This document shows, in pieces, positions 45,489 to 57,085 of a DNA stretch of 64,000 nucleotides. Under the pieces are notes generated by a model. The model saw nothing but the letters and a program-made list of their open reading frames with translations, was not told the DNA's origin and did not search any database. Positions within the stretch are counted from its first letter, which is position 1, and each line of letters starts with the position of its first letter. This DNA comes from Notamacropus eugenii (lineage: Eukaryota > Chordata > Mammalia > Diprotodontia > Macropodidae): positions 258,813,008-258,877,007 of the forward strand of contig NC_092872.1 of NCBI RefSeq assembly GCF_028372415.1. The letters are read 5' to 3'. The position numbers were made by a program, and so were the translations under genes.

Positions 45489-45498
45489 GGGGCGGGGC
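45489..45498 (+). promoter_or_regulatory. GC box (Sp1-type) in PPA1 promoter
   Basis: GGGGCGGGGC matches the Sp/KLF GC-box consensus and lies about 210 bp upstream of the PPA1 start codon, within the CpG island. Confidence 0.55.
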
Positions 45499-45510
45499 GG
45501 AGCGGAGCAC

Positions 45511-45521
45511 GCGCCTGCGCA
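45511..45521 (+). promoter_or_regulatory. NRF1-type site in PPA1 promoter
   Basis: GCGCCTGCGCA is an exact match (reverse strand TGCGCAGGCGC) to the palindromic NRF1 consensus. NRF1 commonly controls housekeeping and energy-metabolism genes, which suits a pyrophosphatase. It lies 190 bp upstream of the start codon. Binding is inferred. Confidence 0.55.
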
Positions 45522-45540
45522 GTAGCGAAGGGGCCGAGGG

Positions 45541-45574
45541 GATTAAAAGGAGCCGGCTTGAGCCGCGGCCTTCA
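45541..45574 (+). promoter_or_regulatory. Weak TATA-like element and likely PPA1 start region
   Basis: GATTAAAAGG at 45541-45550 is an AT-rich island in GC-rich DNA. An initiator-like TTCAGC follows about 30 bp downstream, with the A at 45574. If used, the 5' UTR would be about 127 bp. The spacing fits a core promoter but the start site is an inference. Confidence 0.35.
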
Positions 45575-45700
45575 GCGCTCCCGCCTCTTGTTCGTCAGTG
45601 CGCACGCGCGACCGGCAGAATCGCCCTTGCCGGATAGGAGCAGGCGTGCGGAGTCGGCTGCGGGGCGTCGGGCCGTCGGGGAGAGCGGGCGAGTGGGGCC

Positions 45701-45764
45701 ATGAGCGGCTACAGCAGCGAGGAGCGCGCAGCGCCCTACAGCCTCGAGTACCGGCTCTTCCTCA
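45701..45764 (+). CDS. PPA1: PPA1 coding exon 1, inorganic pyrophosphatase (partial gene)
   Basis: PPA1 is the cytosolic Mg-dependent pyrophosphatase that hydrolyses PPi to two phosphates and so pulls biosynthetic reactions forward. The exon encodes MSGYSSEERAAPYSLEYRLFL plus the first base of K22, and closely matches human MSGFSTEERAAPFSLEYRVF. The context GGGGCCATGAGC gives a fair Kozak setting. The donor is CTCA|GTGAGT. This part is the N-terminal strand of the fold; the metal-binding aspartates lie in later exons not in this window. It sits in a CpG island with GC-box and NRF1-type motifs upstream. The mitochondrial paralog PPA2 would carry a targeting extension, which is absent. Confidence 0.95.
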
Positions 45765-46651
45765 GTGAGTGCCCGGGGGCGCGCTCCCGACAGGCCGCGC
45801 GCGCCCGCGCCCGCGCGCCCCCCTTGCCCCCATGCGCCAGCGCGCTCTCTCATTCATTCATTCGTCTGTCGGGGCTGGGGCCACGTGGCGCGTGGGGGGA
45901 GGGGCCCGCCGCCCTGGGGGAAACTGAGGCCCGGCCTCCCCCCACCCCCATCCGCACCCCTCACTGCTGCCCCGGCCTCCCGAAGTGCCTCCTCTGGAGC
46001 CGGGGGTGTTTGACAGATGAGGAAGCTGAGGCCGGAGGGCACGAGGGAGGCCCCGCCGGCACCGAGCTATCGCAGATGGAGGGGCCGGGTTGGGGGGGAG
46101 GGGGAGCTGGTCCAGGCTCATCCAGGGAGTCATCGCACGGTCCCAACCAGGGCCGAGGCCTGAGGGCGTGCGGGGGGAGCGGCAGCAGCGGGGAAGGTCA
46201 GTTTTTGGCCAGAGGCCCCCGGGGGTCCGTGGCGTGTGCCCGCCGCAGTCCCACTGTGTGCCTCCTTCGGGCCGCTGTGTACGCACTGAGTGTCTGGGCA
46301 GCGAAGTGAGGACGAGCGCAAGGGAGACAGGAGGGACTTCCAGGGTCCTCCTTCCCGTGGCACCCCCTCACACTATCCCCGGGAGCCAGGCTGGGGGATG
46401 GATGGCCGGATTCCTGGCTGCCCTCAATCTCGGGACACTCAGGGAACCCTCTCCCCCTCCATGGAAGGAGTCCCTCCCCTCTGGCCCTTGAAGAGCTGCT
46501 CCAGGGTTTAGTGTGAAGAGAGAACATTCAATCTGCTTCAGAAAGGGGCTTACAGGTAAAATAATCCATTTAGGAAGATTATGTGGTTCAGGAACCCCAT
46601 GGGACCCCAGGGGAAAAGCTCCATGCCTAGGGAAGGAAAGGCTGAGTTTAG

Positions 46652-46775
46652 AGGGGTTCTTAAACTCTTGGTGTCGGGGGCCCTCGGTGGGTCCCTTCCT
46701 AGAATAATGACTTTAAATCCATAAAATAAGGTAAAATACAGAGAATTGCAAAGGGAACCAGAGGCCTGTGCAAGC
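46652..46775 (+). mobile_element. hAT-like non-autonomous element, copy 2
   Basis: It starts GGTTCTTAAACTCTTGGTGTC and runs through an AGAATAATGACTTTAAAT block and ATAAAATACAGAG, as in the copies at 54208 and 63740. In PPA1 intron 1. Confidence 0.5.
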
Positions 46776-47908
46776 GGCCACCATCTGCAGATCTGCTCCG
46801 CTTATGGAAGGCTCACTGGGTTGGATTATCCAGAAGGTCCCCTGCCAACCCTGGGGGAGGTTGAAGCTTAAGTCATACTGACTGGGAAGCCCAGGTAAAC
46901 TTGGAGGTGTTGAAGTAAAATTTGGTTATGGGAGATGAGGACACTGAAAAGGAGTGAATTAAGAGCCTTGAAGGTCGATCCAAGAGCCTCAGGTTCTAGG
47001 ACCAGCTTTGTCTGCTCTAGGTTCCAGTTCTTTTATAACAAGGGAGGGTTGGATTTTGATCCCAGTACTATGATTCTGAGACTTTACGAGAGGCCAAATC
47101 ATCTTTTATAACATTTTTCTCCAAGGTTATAGACAGGGCCTAGATAAAGGATTTCGTTGGCTTCCCTCCACCCAGGGAACTCCTGGAGAAGTAGTGCCCT
47201 CTGCCAAAGCAGGTTGGCATCTCCTCCACTTAGTCTTAAGTCCTGGACAGCAGAGGGGTCCCACAGTCAGTATGGTCACAAGTGGGGCTTGTGCCATTAA
47301 GACTGGCTCTATCTACTACCCAGTGGGCCCTCTCCAGAACGAATGAATGCCTGAAAAAAGTAGCCACAAGGGTAGAGAATATCACATTTTCGTAATTTTC
47401 CCAGGAATTGCCTCACCCCAAACTTGTTACTTGAGCTGGGATAGAGAGACTGATACTAGCCAGTCCTTGGAAGTTTATGAAGCCCTTTCCTGAGCAAAGC
47501 CCTCTCAGAAAGGGATCGCCAAGTTTCAGGTGAGGGGCCTTTTAGAATTGAAGTTAGCCCTTCTGGGACAGTCTTTCCTTTGGCCTGCCAACTTTGTCTT
47601 TTTTGGCAGCTTTCTGCCCTGGAAGTCTTCAGATTGAAAGTTGGCAGGGACCTGAGGCAAGGATCCTCTAGTCTGACCCACTCATTTTGTAGGAAAGGAA
47701 GTCAAGGCCTGAGCCACAGTGCAAGGGCTTGTCCAGGGTTGTATCCCAGGAAACAGCAGAGCCTCTGAGTGCAAATGCAAAGTTCTGACCACTGCTCCAC
47801 ACTGTCTCCAGCCTGGCACCCTGGGAGCAGAGTGGTGGAAGTTACTCTTCTCATCAGACTTTTCTCAATGCAGATAGATGCATAGCCTTCCTGGCCCTGC
47901 ACTGAGGA

Positions 47909-47940
47909 TGGGGGGGTGGGGGGGGGCGGGGGGCGGGGGG
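47909..47940 (+). repeat. G-run cluster in PPA1 intron 1
   Basis: Runs of G (six or more) separated by single T or C over about 30 bp on the PPA1 sense strand; a strong G-quadruplex candidate. Confidence 0.85.
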
Positions 47941-48449
47941 CAGGAGGTATGGCAGGGAGGGGCTGCACAGTTGAGAGGTAGAGATGGTAAGAGGGTAGCT
48001 GGGGGGCAGGGTAATGGGGTTGTGATGAAACAGTCTCTTCTGTTGCAGTGATTTGACAGGAAGAAGGAAAGAACTACGTAGGTTAAAAGTGAAGCTGCAG
48101 AGTAAAAGCCCAGTAAACCTAGATCCACAATTCCTACTACTCTGAGGGGCAGCCTGGTGCTGGGGCTACTGGGTGGGCCACCTTCAAGTCCTCACTGTGC
48201 CTACTGTCTAACCTTGACAAAGCCTTCTGCCTTCAATGGCTATGGATTCCAAGTGACTGAGAAGGGAGTTCCCAAGGCCAAAGTTCACCCCACCCAATTC
48301 AATCACTGATTCCGACCAAAAGAAAAAAAAACCCAACCAAACTTATCTTTGGCACTTAGCTGGAAGGATGGGGGCAGTAGGAAAAAATGGCCTATGTGTC
48401 TTATACTTCAGCCAACTAACTAAAACTTTCAGAACTCTTTGCTAAAAGC

Positions 48450-48688
48450 GGTAGTCTGCCGATTGGATAGAGTGCTGGTCCTGGAGTCAGGAAGACCCAA
48501 GTTCAAGTGCAGCCTCAGGCTGTGACCTTGGACTGGTCACTTAGCCTGTTTGCCTCATTTTCCTGATCCATAATGTGGGGATAATAATTTCACCTGTTTC
48601 CCAGAGTTACCAGGAAAAGGAGACCATTTTTGTTAGGTACTTTGCAAATCTTACAATGTTAGATAAATGCTAGTTGTTATTATTAAAA
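48450..48688 (+). mobile_element. MAR1-like CORE-SINE in PPA1 intron 1
   Basis: GATTGGATAGAGTGCTGGTC, TCAGGAAGACCCAAGTTCAA, and tail GGTACTTTGCAAATCTTACA with AAATGCTAGTTGTTATTATT. Confidence 0.75.
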
Positions 48689-49624
48689 GTAATGGAAGTA
48701 ACTGGGGGCAATTATATATGTATATATATATATATATATTTGTACATAATCCACATTTCCCAGTCTGCTCCTCTCACTCCTTATTACAAAGAAAAACAGT
48801 TCAGCAAAGCTAACTAGTGAGTTGAAAAGGTTTGACCTGTGCAGGTTTCCACACCCATACCCCCCACCTGTGCAAAGAAGTGAGGAAGTGCCTTCTCATA
48901 CCGTGATTCAAAATATAAGAATTACAAGCTATTGGAACCACTACAGGAAGTTTTAAATTAGAATGATCAAATGCTTGCAGCCTTAAATACATATCATAAA
49001 TGTGTTTTCCTAAACCATGTTTGGACTAAGTCATTTGTAGTGGGCAGAAGTAAGAAGGTAGCCTGGTTCAGACCAGTTGAGTCTGGATGGACAAACCCTT
49101 GTGGGCTTTTGAGATGGGGACAGGGTCTTTCACCTGTATCAGCTTTTCTCAGTCTGATGTCTTTGCTGCTTGAGTCAGAAAGAATCTGTCAGATTGATGA
49201 GTTTCACGCATTTAGAACTGGATAGGACGTATGCCGACCCCCTCTTTTTATAAACGAAATGCTAAGTTTGGCTGTAACAGGAACACAGTTGATTTTAGAA
49301 GTATTAGTATTTGTAAGAAGTTCATATTCTTGATTTCGGTTAGTAATGTAAATTAAAAGGACTGGAAGGAAGAAACTGCTGTATTCTTTTAGAATCAATA
49401 TAGAATGTAATGCAACTCTTTGTCTTTGGAGAGTTTAATTTAGCAGGAATCTAATTCATAGTTACACCTTTGAGTCTCAATGGAATGAAAAGCAAACAAC
49501 TTGTGAAATGCATTTGTTTTCATATGGTAACAAATTCTTCCTTCTCCTATAGTTTGATAATGTTTGACCTGTTTGATCTGTCCTTAAGCTTTATCAACAT
49601 CACCTTCCCATTTTTTCCCTTAAA

Positions 49625-49911
49625 GACCAGGTCTCCCTCTCTTGCCCAGGCTGGGAGGGCAGCAGCCCGACATGGCCCATGCCCAATTGCCTGGGGAGCT
49701 TCTTCATATTCCTTTTTCCAGCCTGGGCCAATTCCCCCTCTTTGGGCAGCCTGGTGGCCCTAGGTCTGGGGATACCCCTTGTTGGTTCTTGCCTTGGGGA
49801 AGACACGTATTTGACTTAGCCTTCTATAGCTCAGACTCCCAGAGTCCAGCTATCTGCCGACCAGGCTTGCTCTGTAGCCAGTGTTACAGGGGTGTGCCAT
49901 CACACCCAGGC
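49625..49911 (-). pseudogene. 7SL (SRP) RNA retropseudogene, near full length
   Basis: Read on the minus strand, both ends and the middle match signal recognition particle RNA. The start is GCCTGGGTGTGATGGCACAC, like the 7SL 5' domain. The middle has the CCACCAGGCTGCC and GGCCCAGGCTGG blocks. The end has GCCTGGGCAAGAGAGGGAGA, like the 7SL 3' domain. The order and length (about 287 bp) fit whole 7SL, not a dimeric or deleted Alu/B1 type SINE. Many substitutions make it a pseudogene. It lies in PPA1 intron 1, antisense to the gene. A T-rich stretch just before 49625 may be the remnant of its poly(A) tail. Confidence 0.75.
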
Positions 49912-50209
49912 CCCTTCTTTACTGTTACTGTGTTTACTGCAAGGACCTGTGATTTCACCTGTGGGCTCACTCCCTCCATTCCATGACTTAACAGGACAAG
50001 AAAAACTCATCCCTCAAATCCAGCCACCTCTTTCAACTTGGAGAGACTGGATCTTGAACAGAAGAAGAGTCCATGGTTTTCCAAACCTCATGATTGTGCA
50101 GATGTTTCTTTCAGTTCTAAAATTCTATAATTTAGTTTCATTTGACAAAGCATTAGAATTCATCATGTTGCAATGAGTTCTTTATGTTTCTGGTAATAGA
50201 TCATAACTC

Positions 50210-50400
50210 CTAAAACCATAGATTTAGAACTGAAAGTGAGAGCTCCTTACTGGTCATCAAGCCTAGTCCTCTCACTTTACATACAAGGAAACTGAGGCCC
50301 AGGGAGATTAAATACCTTGCCTCCATTACCCAAGAAGTAAATGATGGGGTGGGGCAGTGCTAACCCAGGTTCTGGGCCTTCAGGTACCCTCCTCATTCTA
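50210..50400 (-). mobile_element. MIR-type SINE, antisense, just before PPA1 exon 2
   Basis: AAACCATAGATTTAGAACTG, CAAGGAAACTGAGGCCCAGG; ends about 140 bp upstream of the exon. Confidence 0.6.
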
Positions 50401-50536
50401 CTCTGCTAGTTCTAAGATAACTCACAAAACAGTTTTTCTGCATGTGTGAATAAGATGTTGGTCTAAAAATACATCTATTGTACAAATTCAGGATACTAAT
50501 TATTAGCATTGCTGACTAGTTTCTCTCATTTTACAG

Positions 50537-50595
50537 AAAATGCCAATGGAGAATACATATCACCATTTCATGACATTCCGATTTACGCAGACAAG
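50537..50595 (+). CDS. PPA1: PPA1 coding exon 2
   Basis: Acceptor CATTTTACAG and donor AAG|GTAATG bound a 59-bp exon. Joined to exon 1 (64 bp) it gives 41 codons in phase 0, ending NGEYISPFHDIPIYADK. Human PPA1 has NEKGQYISPFHDIPIYADK at the same residues (23-41). The next expected segment begins DVFHMVVEVPRW. I did not find it in 50596-64000, so intron 2 probably runs out of the window. Confidence 0.95.
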
Positions 50596-50689
50596 GTAAT
50601 GTATGCCTTTTTGTTATTCCTTTTGGACACCCTTTCAGAAATTCCTTATTGGAATTTGTTTCTAGCCCAGTGACACAGCACAGCCCATC

Positions 50690-50860
50690 AAATGCTGGCT
50701 AGAATCAGAGGAAGGGGAGTTCATATCCTCCCTGTGATAATTAATTCCTCTGTTACCTTGGGCAAGTCACTTCGTGTGCTTGGGCCTCAGTTTCCTAATT
50801 TGTAAAATGAGGTGGTGGATTATGAGACCTTTCCTAGCTCTAGCTGTGATCCTTTTATCC
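50690..50860 (+). mobile_element. MIR-like SINE in PPA1 intron 2
   Basis: GGGCAAGTCACTTCGTGTGC and CTAATTTGTAAAATGAGGTG, about 100 bp after exon 2. Confidence 0.6.
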
Positions 50861-52144
50861 ATTGAAGCCTCTAAAAGACTCTTCCCTCAGGGAGGTATAT
50901 AATGTTTCCTTGTTGTAAGGGAGCTGAAGGCACCACAGAATTTGACCTTTGAAAAAGTATTCAGGAAATCTTAAAGCCAGTGAAAGCTGACTATAAATTG
51001 ACTAAGGTAGCATTGAAATAGAAGCTGAAGAAAATCCACCTCTAAAAGATCTTTTGTCTGTACTATACAATCAGAGTAAACTTCAGAGGGACTTGTGGTT
51101 CTGAGATAAACCACATAGGGAGTTTTAAGGAGAAATGGAAAAGGTTTTATTTACATAAGGGTCATCCAGAACCTAGGGCAACATTCTAGACACAAATTAG
51201 GGAGCAGAACTAGATCTGTGGGATTCCAGTTGTTGGGAGCTTCCAGGTAAGGGAACTCTGCTCCCCAATACAGGTCTATACACGTGTGGGGCAAGAATCA
51301 GTTCTTTGGATCATTCAATCTATAGCCAGAAAATAGGCTCTATAAAAGTCTAACAAGGTGAGAATACTGGGGGAGAAGTATGCAATGTTATTACAAAAGA
51401 TATCAATAAGATTTTTTAAAAAAATCAAATGTGGGCTTCTCCAAAGACCTCTAAAAGAGAAGGTTCTTGTGCTCCCCGAAGGAGGAGCCAACATCCTCCC
51501 CTTTCTTTCCCACCAGGAAAGTGATCCACCCCCTTCTGGAAGCTTCTGCAGTTCCATTTCTGCTTGGGGTAGAGGGGGCATGGTGGGAAGCAGTGTCATT
51601 ATTAAAGTGATGTTAGGATAGCATTTGCATCCCGGTTGAGTTTTAATTCAAACAAACAGGATGTAGATCCTCAGACCCGCATTGGTTTGTTTATTTTGAA
51701 ATTGTGTACTCAAATAAACTTTCTGATCTATAATGATACCATTCAAGCCTTTGCCAGAATGTTTTGCCTCCAGACTTAAGTCTCTTCAGGGACTGAGTTT
51801 CTGCCACATCCAGTAGAAATGTTTTCTTTGCTCGACTGGGCCCTGACCAGGGTTTTGTAAGCCGGTGTTTGGTCACAGCAGGCACCAGGGACATCTGTGG
51901 CTTGGTCCTCTGGGAGAAAATGCCTTTTTCTCTTGAGCCTAATTACTTCTGAGTTGCAGGAAGGATTAAAAACTTGAGTAGTTGTTTTGGGTTTCTCATT
52001 CTCCTGTGGTGGCCACCCATCTGGGGGCCTTCTCATGACAAATAGTAGTTTAAGGGGTCCTCTCCCCTCCTTTGTCCTCTTTTCTGTCCACCCTGCCTCA
52101 TATCTTTGTTACTTTTAACATCTTGACATTTTCCCTGACTGTCA

Positions 52145-52330
52145 TGGGATCCTCTCTCTAGAGCTGGGAAGGACCTCTGAGACCACCTAATCCCGACCGT
52201 CTCATTTTACAGATGAGGAAGCCGAGGCCTAGGGAAGGAAAGTGACTTGCCCCAGATCAGGCAGGGAATAAAAATGAGAGGCAGGGTTTTAGCTACTGCC
52301 CTCTGACTCCAGACTTGGCACCCTTGGCCC
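52145..52330 (-). mobile_element. MIR-type SINE, antisense
   Basis: CTCTAGAGCTGGGAAGGACC, CTCATTTTACAGATGAGGAA, AGTGACTTGCCCCAGATCAG. Confidence 0.65.
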
Positions 52331-54207
52331 TGTCCCATGCTGATGGGAAGCCTTGTCCAACCTCAGTCTGTTCTTTTCATCTGTTTCACTCCTGCTGTGG
52401 AAGGTAGCCTCATGGTCACTGATATTTAGTGGTAGGATGGCTGGGCTAGCCATGAAATAGGCCTCTGCTGGCTTCTGAGGAGAGATCAGTGCTCTCCAGA
52501 ACTCTTGTGATGGGGCAGGAGAAGCCGCCTGAAGAGATACTCACAGAACCATCTTTATATGGGAGGTTGACATTGATACCTGTTTTTGAGGAAAGAATGG
52601 TGGAGCCCACAATTATAGGTCAGCTTTGTTCTGGAGGACATAAGGCCTCATCATAAGCCTGTAATCAGATGGGCACGTGTGGATAGACTGGTTGTTTGTC
52701 CAGGAAGTTTTGCTCCAATTTGGAGCTGCCCTCTTTAGCATTAAAAAATTACCTGTTACCTGAGAACAAGTTGGGCCAGGGCTGGAGGCAGTACAGGTGG
52801 CTGGCCTCTGATTGGTAAATGCACCTCTTTGGAAAGTTTCAGGTGGCGTTTCTCCTGAAGGTCTGATTGTTTCATCAGACTACTGGGGAGCCTGTGGAGG
52901 CTCTTGTACTCTCTTAAATGTCATCATTTTCCAAAGCAGGTGTTTTGCTAGATTTGGAGTCAGATAACCTAGGTTCAAGTTCTGGCTGGGTTATTTTTTG
53001 TGTGATCTTAGGCAGTAAGATGGCACAGTGGATGGAATACTGGACTTGGTGTCAAGAAGACTTAGAATCTTGCTTTAGAGTCTAACTGTGTCACTCTGGA
53101 CAAGTCAATTAACTGCTCTCAGACTTCATTTTCTTAGTTTTAAAATGGCCTGTAAAGGTCCTTCCAATTTGAAGTCTATGATCCTATAAACTTAACTTCG
53201 TTAGGCAGTATTTTCCTCAAAACAAAGAGTTGGACCAACTCTGTGGAATGTCTCATTGATATCTCATTGATAAGGGATCAGTAGTCAGCAGGATGCCCCT
53301 GAGGACCTTCCTGCACCCAGACTGGAGATTCAGCTGTGATATCCTGGGCATGTGGCCTCTTCAAGTTTCCCAAAAGGAGGAGCTTATAGGAGACTGTCCA
53401 GGTGAAGAGCTCAGGTTTTATCCAGTGTGCGCTGAAGTAGTGGCATGGGCATAAACCAGGAGGCATCAGAATGACTTGGGAATGTGCTGGGGAACTGAAG
53501 GTTTAATTAAAGTACAGTCCATTAGATGAGTTCTGGGAAGTAGGAAGTTCTTTTAAAAAGAAGACTAATCTTTCTGTTGCTGAGCTTTCCCCTGTCCCTT
53601 GATTCATACCTCTTATTTATGCCTTTTTGTTACGTAATTTCCCAATACTAATCCCCACCTCAAACCCTACCTTGTACGCAGGAAGATGGCACCCAGATTA
53701 GGAATCCTGACTTTACAGGAAGCAGATCATTCAGAACTTTCTCAGATGACTGAGACTTGCCCTGTTTGGCTTCACTTTTTTCCCTTTACACATAGTTCCG
53801 TTAGCTCCACTGGGGTGTATTAAACTCATTATTATTACTCTCCTCCACCCGGACCAGATCATCCCACAGACTAATTGGCTATTATTTGCACTTGGTGTTC
53901 TCTAAAGTAGAAGGGGGGAACGTCCTGAAAAAAGATGCTATCTTACCCACATGAAGCCATTTGCCCTTGCTCACCCACTCAGTATCAGGCCCAGAATGTG
54001 AATTGGAGTCTCCTAACTGTGCCCCCACGCTTTATACCATGACGTAGTCTGTCTATTCAGACTTGTTTGCAGGTTGTCTTCTCCCCTGTTAGAGTGGGAG
54101 TTCCTGGAGGGCAGGCACTGGTTTTGCCTTCCTTTGTATCCCCAGCACTTCAGTGCCTGGCATTGTTAGTAGACACTTCAAAAATGTGTTTTTGGTCAAT
54201 AAAAGTA

Positions 54208-55045
54208 GGGATTCTTAACCTTTTTAGTGTCTTAGACCCCCCCTTTTTCCCCAAGCCTATGGACCCTTTCCCAGAATGTTTTTTTTTAATTCATCTTAAT
54301 TTACAGAATAAAACAAGCATTTCCATGACAGTATAATTTTTAAAAAGATGATTGCACACAAAACTGCGAATTATGTACAACTTGCTACTCCTTTTAAATA
54401 TATAATAAAGGTATCATGTAAATTTCTTTTTCCCTTCTTTTTTCCCTTCCCCTCTTACCCTTCCCAGAGATGGACACAAATATGTATGTGTGTACATATA
54501 TATATACACACATATATATATATGTACACACATACTTCTATTTATCAGTTTTTTCTTTGGCTGCCGATAGCATCTTCCTCCAAATGGCCTCTGTAGTTAA
54601 TTTGGGTATTTCTGAGAGTCAAAATGACTTATTTGCTCAGAGTTCTTAAAACAATATTGCTGTTACTGTATACAACCTTCTCTTGGTTCTGCTCATTTTA
54701 TTTTTCGTTATTTTTGCAAGTCTATCTATGTTTTTTAAAGACAATTGAGTTCATCATCTCTTAATAGCACAGTAATATTCCATCACAATCATAAACCACA
54801 GCTTGTTCAGCTATTCCCCAATTGACGGGCATCCCTGCAGTTTCCAGTTCTTTGCCACCACAAAGAGAGCTGCTATAAATAGCTTAGAACATAGAGGTTT
54901 TTAAATGTTTTTAAATTCATAAAATAGAAATATATAAGATGGCCAAGGAGACCAATTGAATATTGGTTTCCTTTTAAACATACTGGTTTCCAATCACACT
55001 GAAATACAGTTATCAGAATATTTAAAAACATAATAATAGACTCCA
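54208..55045 (+). mobile_element. hAT-like element, copy 3, split by an antisense L1 fragment
   Basis: The left part (54208-54300) has GGATTCTTAACCTTTTTAGT and CCTATGGACCC. The right part (54895-55045) has TTAAATTCATAAAATAGAAA, GAGACCAATTGAATA and a GAAATACAGTTATCAGAATA block. Together they make the same element as the copies at 46652 and 63740. The sequence between contains L1 3' sequence on the minus strand. Confidence 0.55.
54310..54890 (-). mobile_element. Antisense L1 3'-end fragment inside hAT-like copy 3
   Basis: On the minus strand it contains the marsupial L1 ORF2 C-terminal and 3' region: the blocks CCCAATTGACGGGCAT, CTTGTTCAGCTATTCC and TTGGTTCTGCTCATT as seen from the plus strand. 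A (TA/CA) microsatellite sits at about 54480-54535. Confidence 0.65.
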
Positions 55046-55336
55046 AGTTCAAACCCCCTGCTCTACATAGCCTGTGGAAATAATAAGGATTTATATAGTC
55101 AGTAAACATTTATTAAGTGCCTAATTTGTACCAGGCACTGTGCTAAACTCTGGGACAAACAAGCATTTTTTAAGGGCCCTATAGGTCAAGCACTGGGCTA
55201 AATTCTGGGTGGGCAAAAATCCCTCTCCTGAAGCAGGGTATGCTCTTAACAGGGCTCAGGAAAGGGAGCTGAAAAGTGGGGTAAGTGAGTAAGGAAGGCT
55301 TAGGGGCATAATGAGGTCCTGAGGCATGTCTCCTGT

Positions 55337-55339
<3 letters not shown>

Positions 55340-55403
<64 letters not shown>

Positions 55404-55418
55404 TATGTATATATATTT
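55340..55418. repeat. (AT)n microsatellite in PPA1 intron 2
   Basis: About 60 bp of pure AT then ATATAC/GTATAT variants; self-complementary and likely unstable. Confidence 0.95.
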
Positions 55419-56639
55419 ACAGGAGAAATCAGAGGTAATATCAAAGGGAAGGTACATCCATGTAAAGCTGGCTTCACTTTGAATGGTGCCTGGACCCAAA
55501 GGATTCCATTCTAGTCAGTTTTTAATGAGTTCTGGGCCACTGGACACTTACCTCCCTTATTAGCAATACTTTTTAAGCCCAAGAGTCTGATAATGAAGGC
55601 TCATTAAAAATCACTGATTCTCCTCTGCTTGGGATTGATAGCAAGAAATGTTGTTCTTCTGTGGAGTCATTCTGTAATCTTCCTGGTCCCTTGGCTTTGT
55701 TTCTAGAAGTTGAAATCCACGCTAAATACTCTCAGGTTCAAATTATTTTCCTTGGGCCTAAATGGACCCAGGCAGCTTGAGATAGAGACCTTCACCTGAG
55801 AAGGTGACCATAACTCAGGAGCTCAAAGCTCCTGTTTCTTTACCCAGAGTAGCCTTTTTAGAAGAACCTTGTTTACAGAATGCTTAATTGAGGTCCAGCT
55901 AGATCAATATGTCCTGTGCTTTTTTCTTCATGAGTGAAGAACTTCAGAATTTTCTCTTGCTAATAATCAATTTAATCAGAACCAAATGCACCTAAATAGC
56001 AAATCTATAAATCTAGTAATTTATTTCTTTTGAGAAAGATCTTGTTTCTCCCATCTCTTCCCTTCTCATCCATAGCCTAAAGCAATTTCCTGATATCTAG
56101 TGGGTTGGATGAATGTGAGAGAGGTCAGACAGGTGAAATTAGTCATGAATTCAGATTTTTCATATCCTTAATAGATCAAAAAGCCCTTTAAACCTCTTTC
56201 TAAAACTCCAAACCCCTTTTACTCTCAAACTCTACTTGCTTGAAATTTTTCTTTCTTTCTTTATAGAGCCTTCTAAAGCTGCCACTGTCTTCTTTCATAT
56301 TCTGATTCAACATTTGCTCAGTTCCTTTAATGTTTCTTTCCCAGTCATATCCCAAACGACCAGCAAAATGAATCTTCAACCCACTGAATTTCTTTTTTGT
56401 AAATTGGCACAAAAATTTTTCTTGGTATGACCTCAATTAATTGCAGTACTGTTGCCTTTGTGTTAAAGAGCTTATAAACAAATGGTCTTACCCAGTTTCC
56501 CTTTGGTGACCTTGGTTCTGGTTTATCTAAATAAATAAATTCTATCATTCACAGAAGAAAATACAGTGATAACAAAACTCTCTTTCAAAAAATAAATTTT
56601 ACTTACTGTTTAGTTAGTCCCTGATTTAAACAAGGTTTT

Positions 56640-57085
56640 CTCTTTTTGTGATCAGAGAAAGAGTTAATAGGCAGTTCTCAGGAAAACATTGGACACAGTA
56701 ACAGCAACATTGTACAGTGATCAGCTACAATAGACTTAGCTCTTCTCAGCAATATGATGATCCAAGACAATTCCAAAAGACTTGTGATAGAAAATGCTGT
56801 CCACATCCACAAAAAGAGTCTGGATGTCCGAATGCTGATTGAAGCATACTATTTTCACTTTCTTTTTGGTTTTGTTTTTTTTTTTTGTGGCTTTTCCATT
56901 TTGTTCTGTTTCTTCTTTCACAGTATGACTAATGTGGAAATATGTTTACATGATTGTACATATATAATCTATATCCTATCCTCCATCTTGGGAGGGGGAA
57001 CAGGAGACAGAAAATGAATGTTGAAAACTATCTTTACATGTAATTGGAAAAAACATGACATTATTTACCAAAAAAAAAAATATAG
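56640..57085 (+). mobile_element. L1 3' UTR fragment in PPA1 intron 2
   Basis: Contains AGTAACAGCAACATTGTACA, CTTAGCTCTTCTCAGCAATA, GATCCAAGACAATTCCAAAA and ends ACATGTAATTGGAAAAAACA, the standard marsupial L1 3' end. Confidence 0.85.

Larger units (their letters stand above)
45310..46330 (+). promoter_or_regulatory. CpG island over the PPA1 promoter and first exon
   Basis: CpG dinucleotides are dense from about 45330 to 46310, in contrast to their scarcity elsewhere. The island covers the PPA1 promoter, exon 1 and the start of intron 1. This is typical of a housekeeping gene. The long open frames in it (for example 45701-46309) run from exon 1 through the donor into the intron and are not real proteins. 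Confidence 0.85.
46331..49600. other. PPA1 intron 1, non-coding
   Basis: Apart from the hAT-like copy, MAR1-like SINE and G-run cluster listed, it has an antisense SINE at about 47630-47810 and an (AT)n run at 48715-48740. I see no other exon. Confidence 0.6.

Noticed and set aside
45701-46309. 202-codon frame starting at the PPA1 ATG
   Set aside because: After 64 bp it reads through a strong splice donor into the CpG-island intron; the exon 2 junction fits PPA1 exactly.
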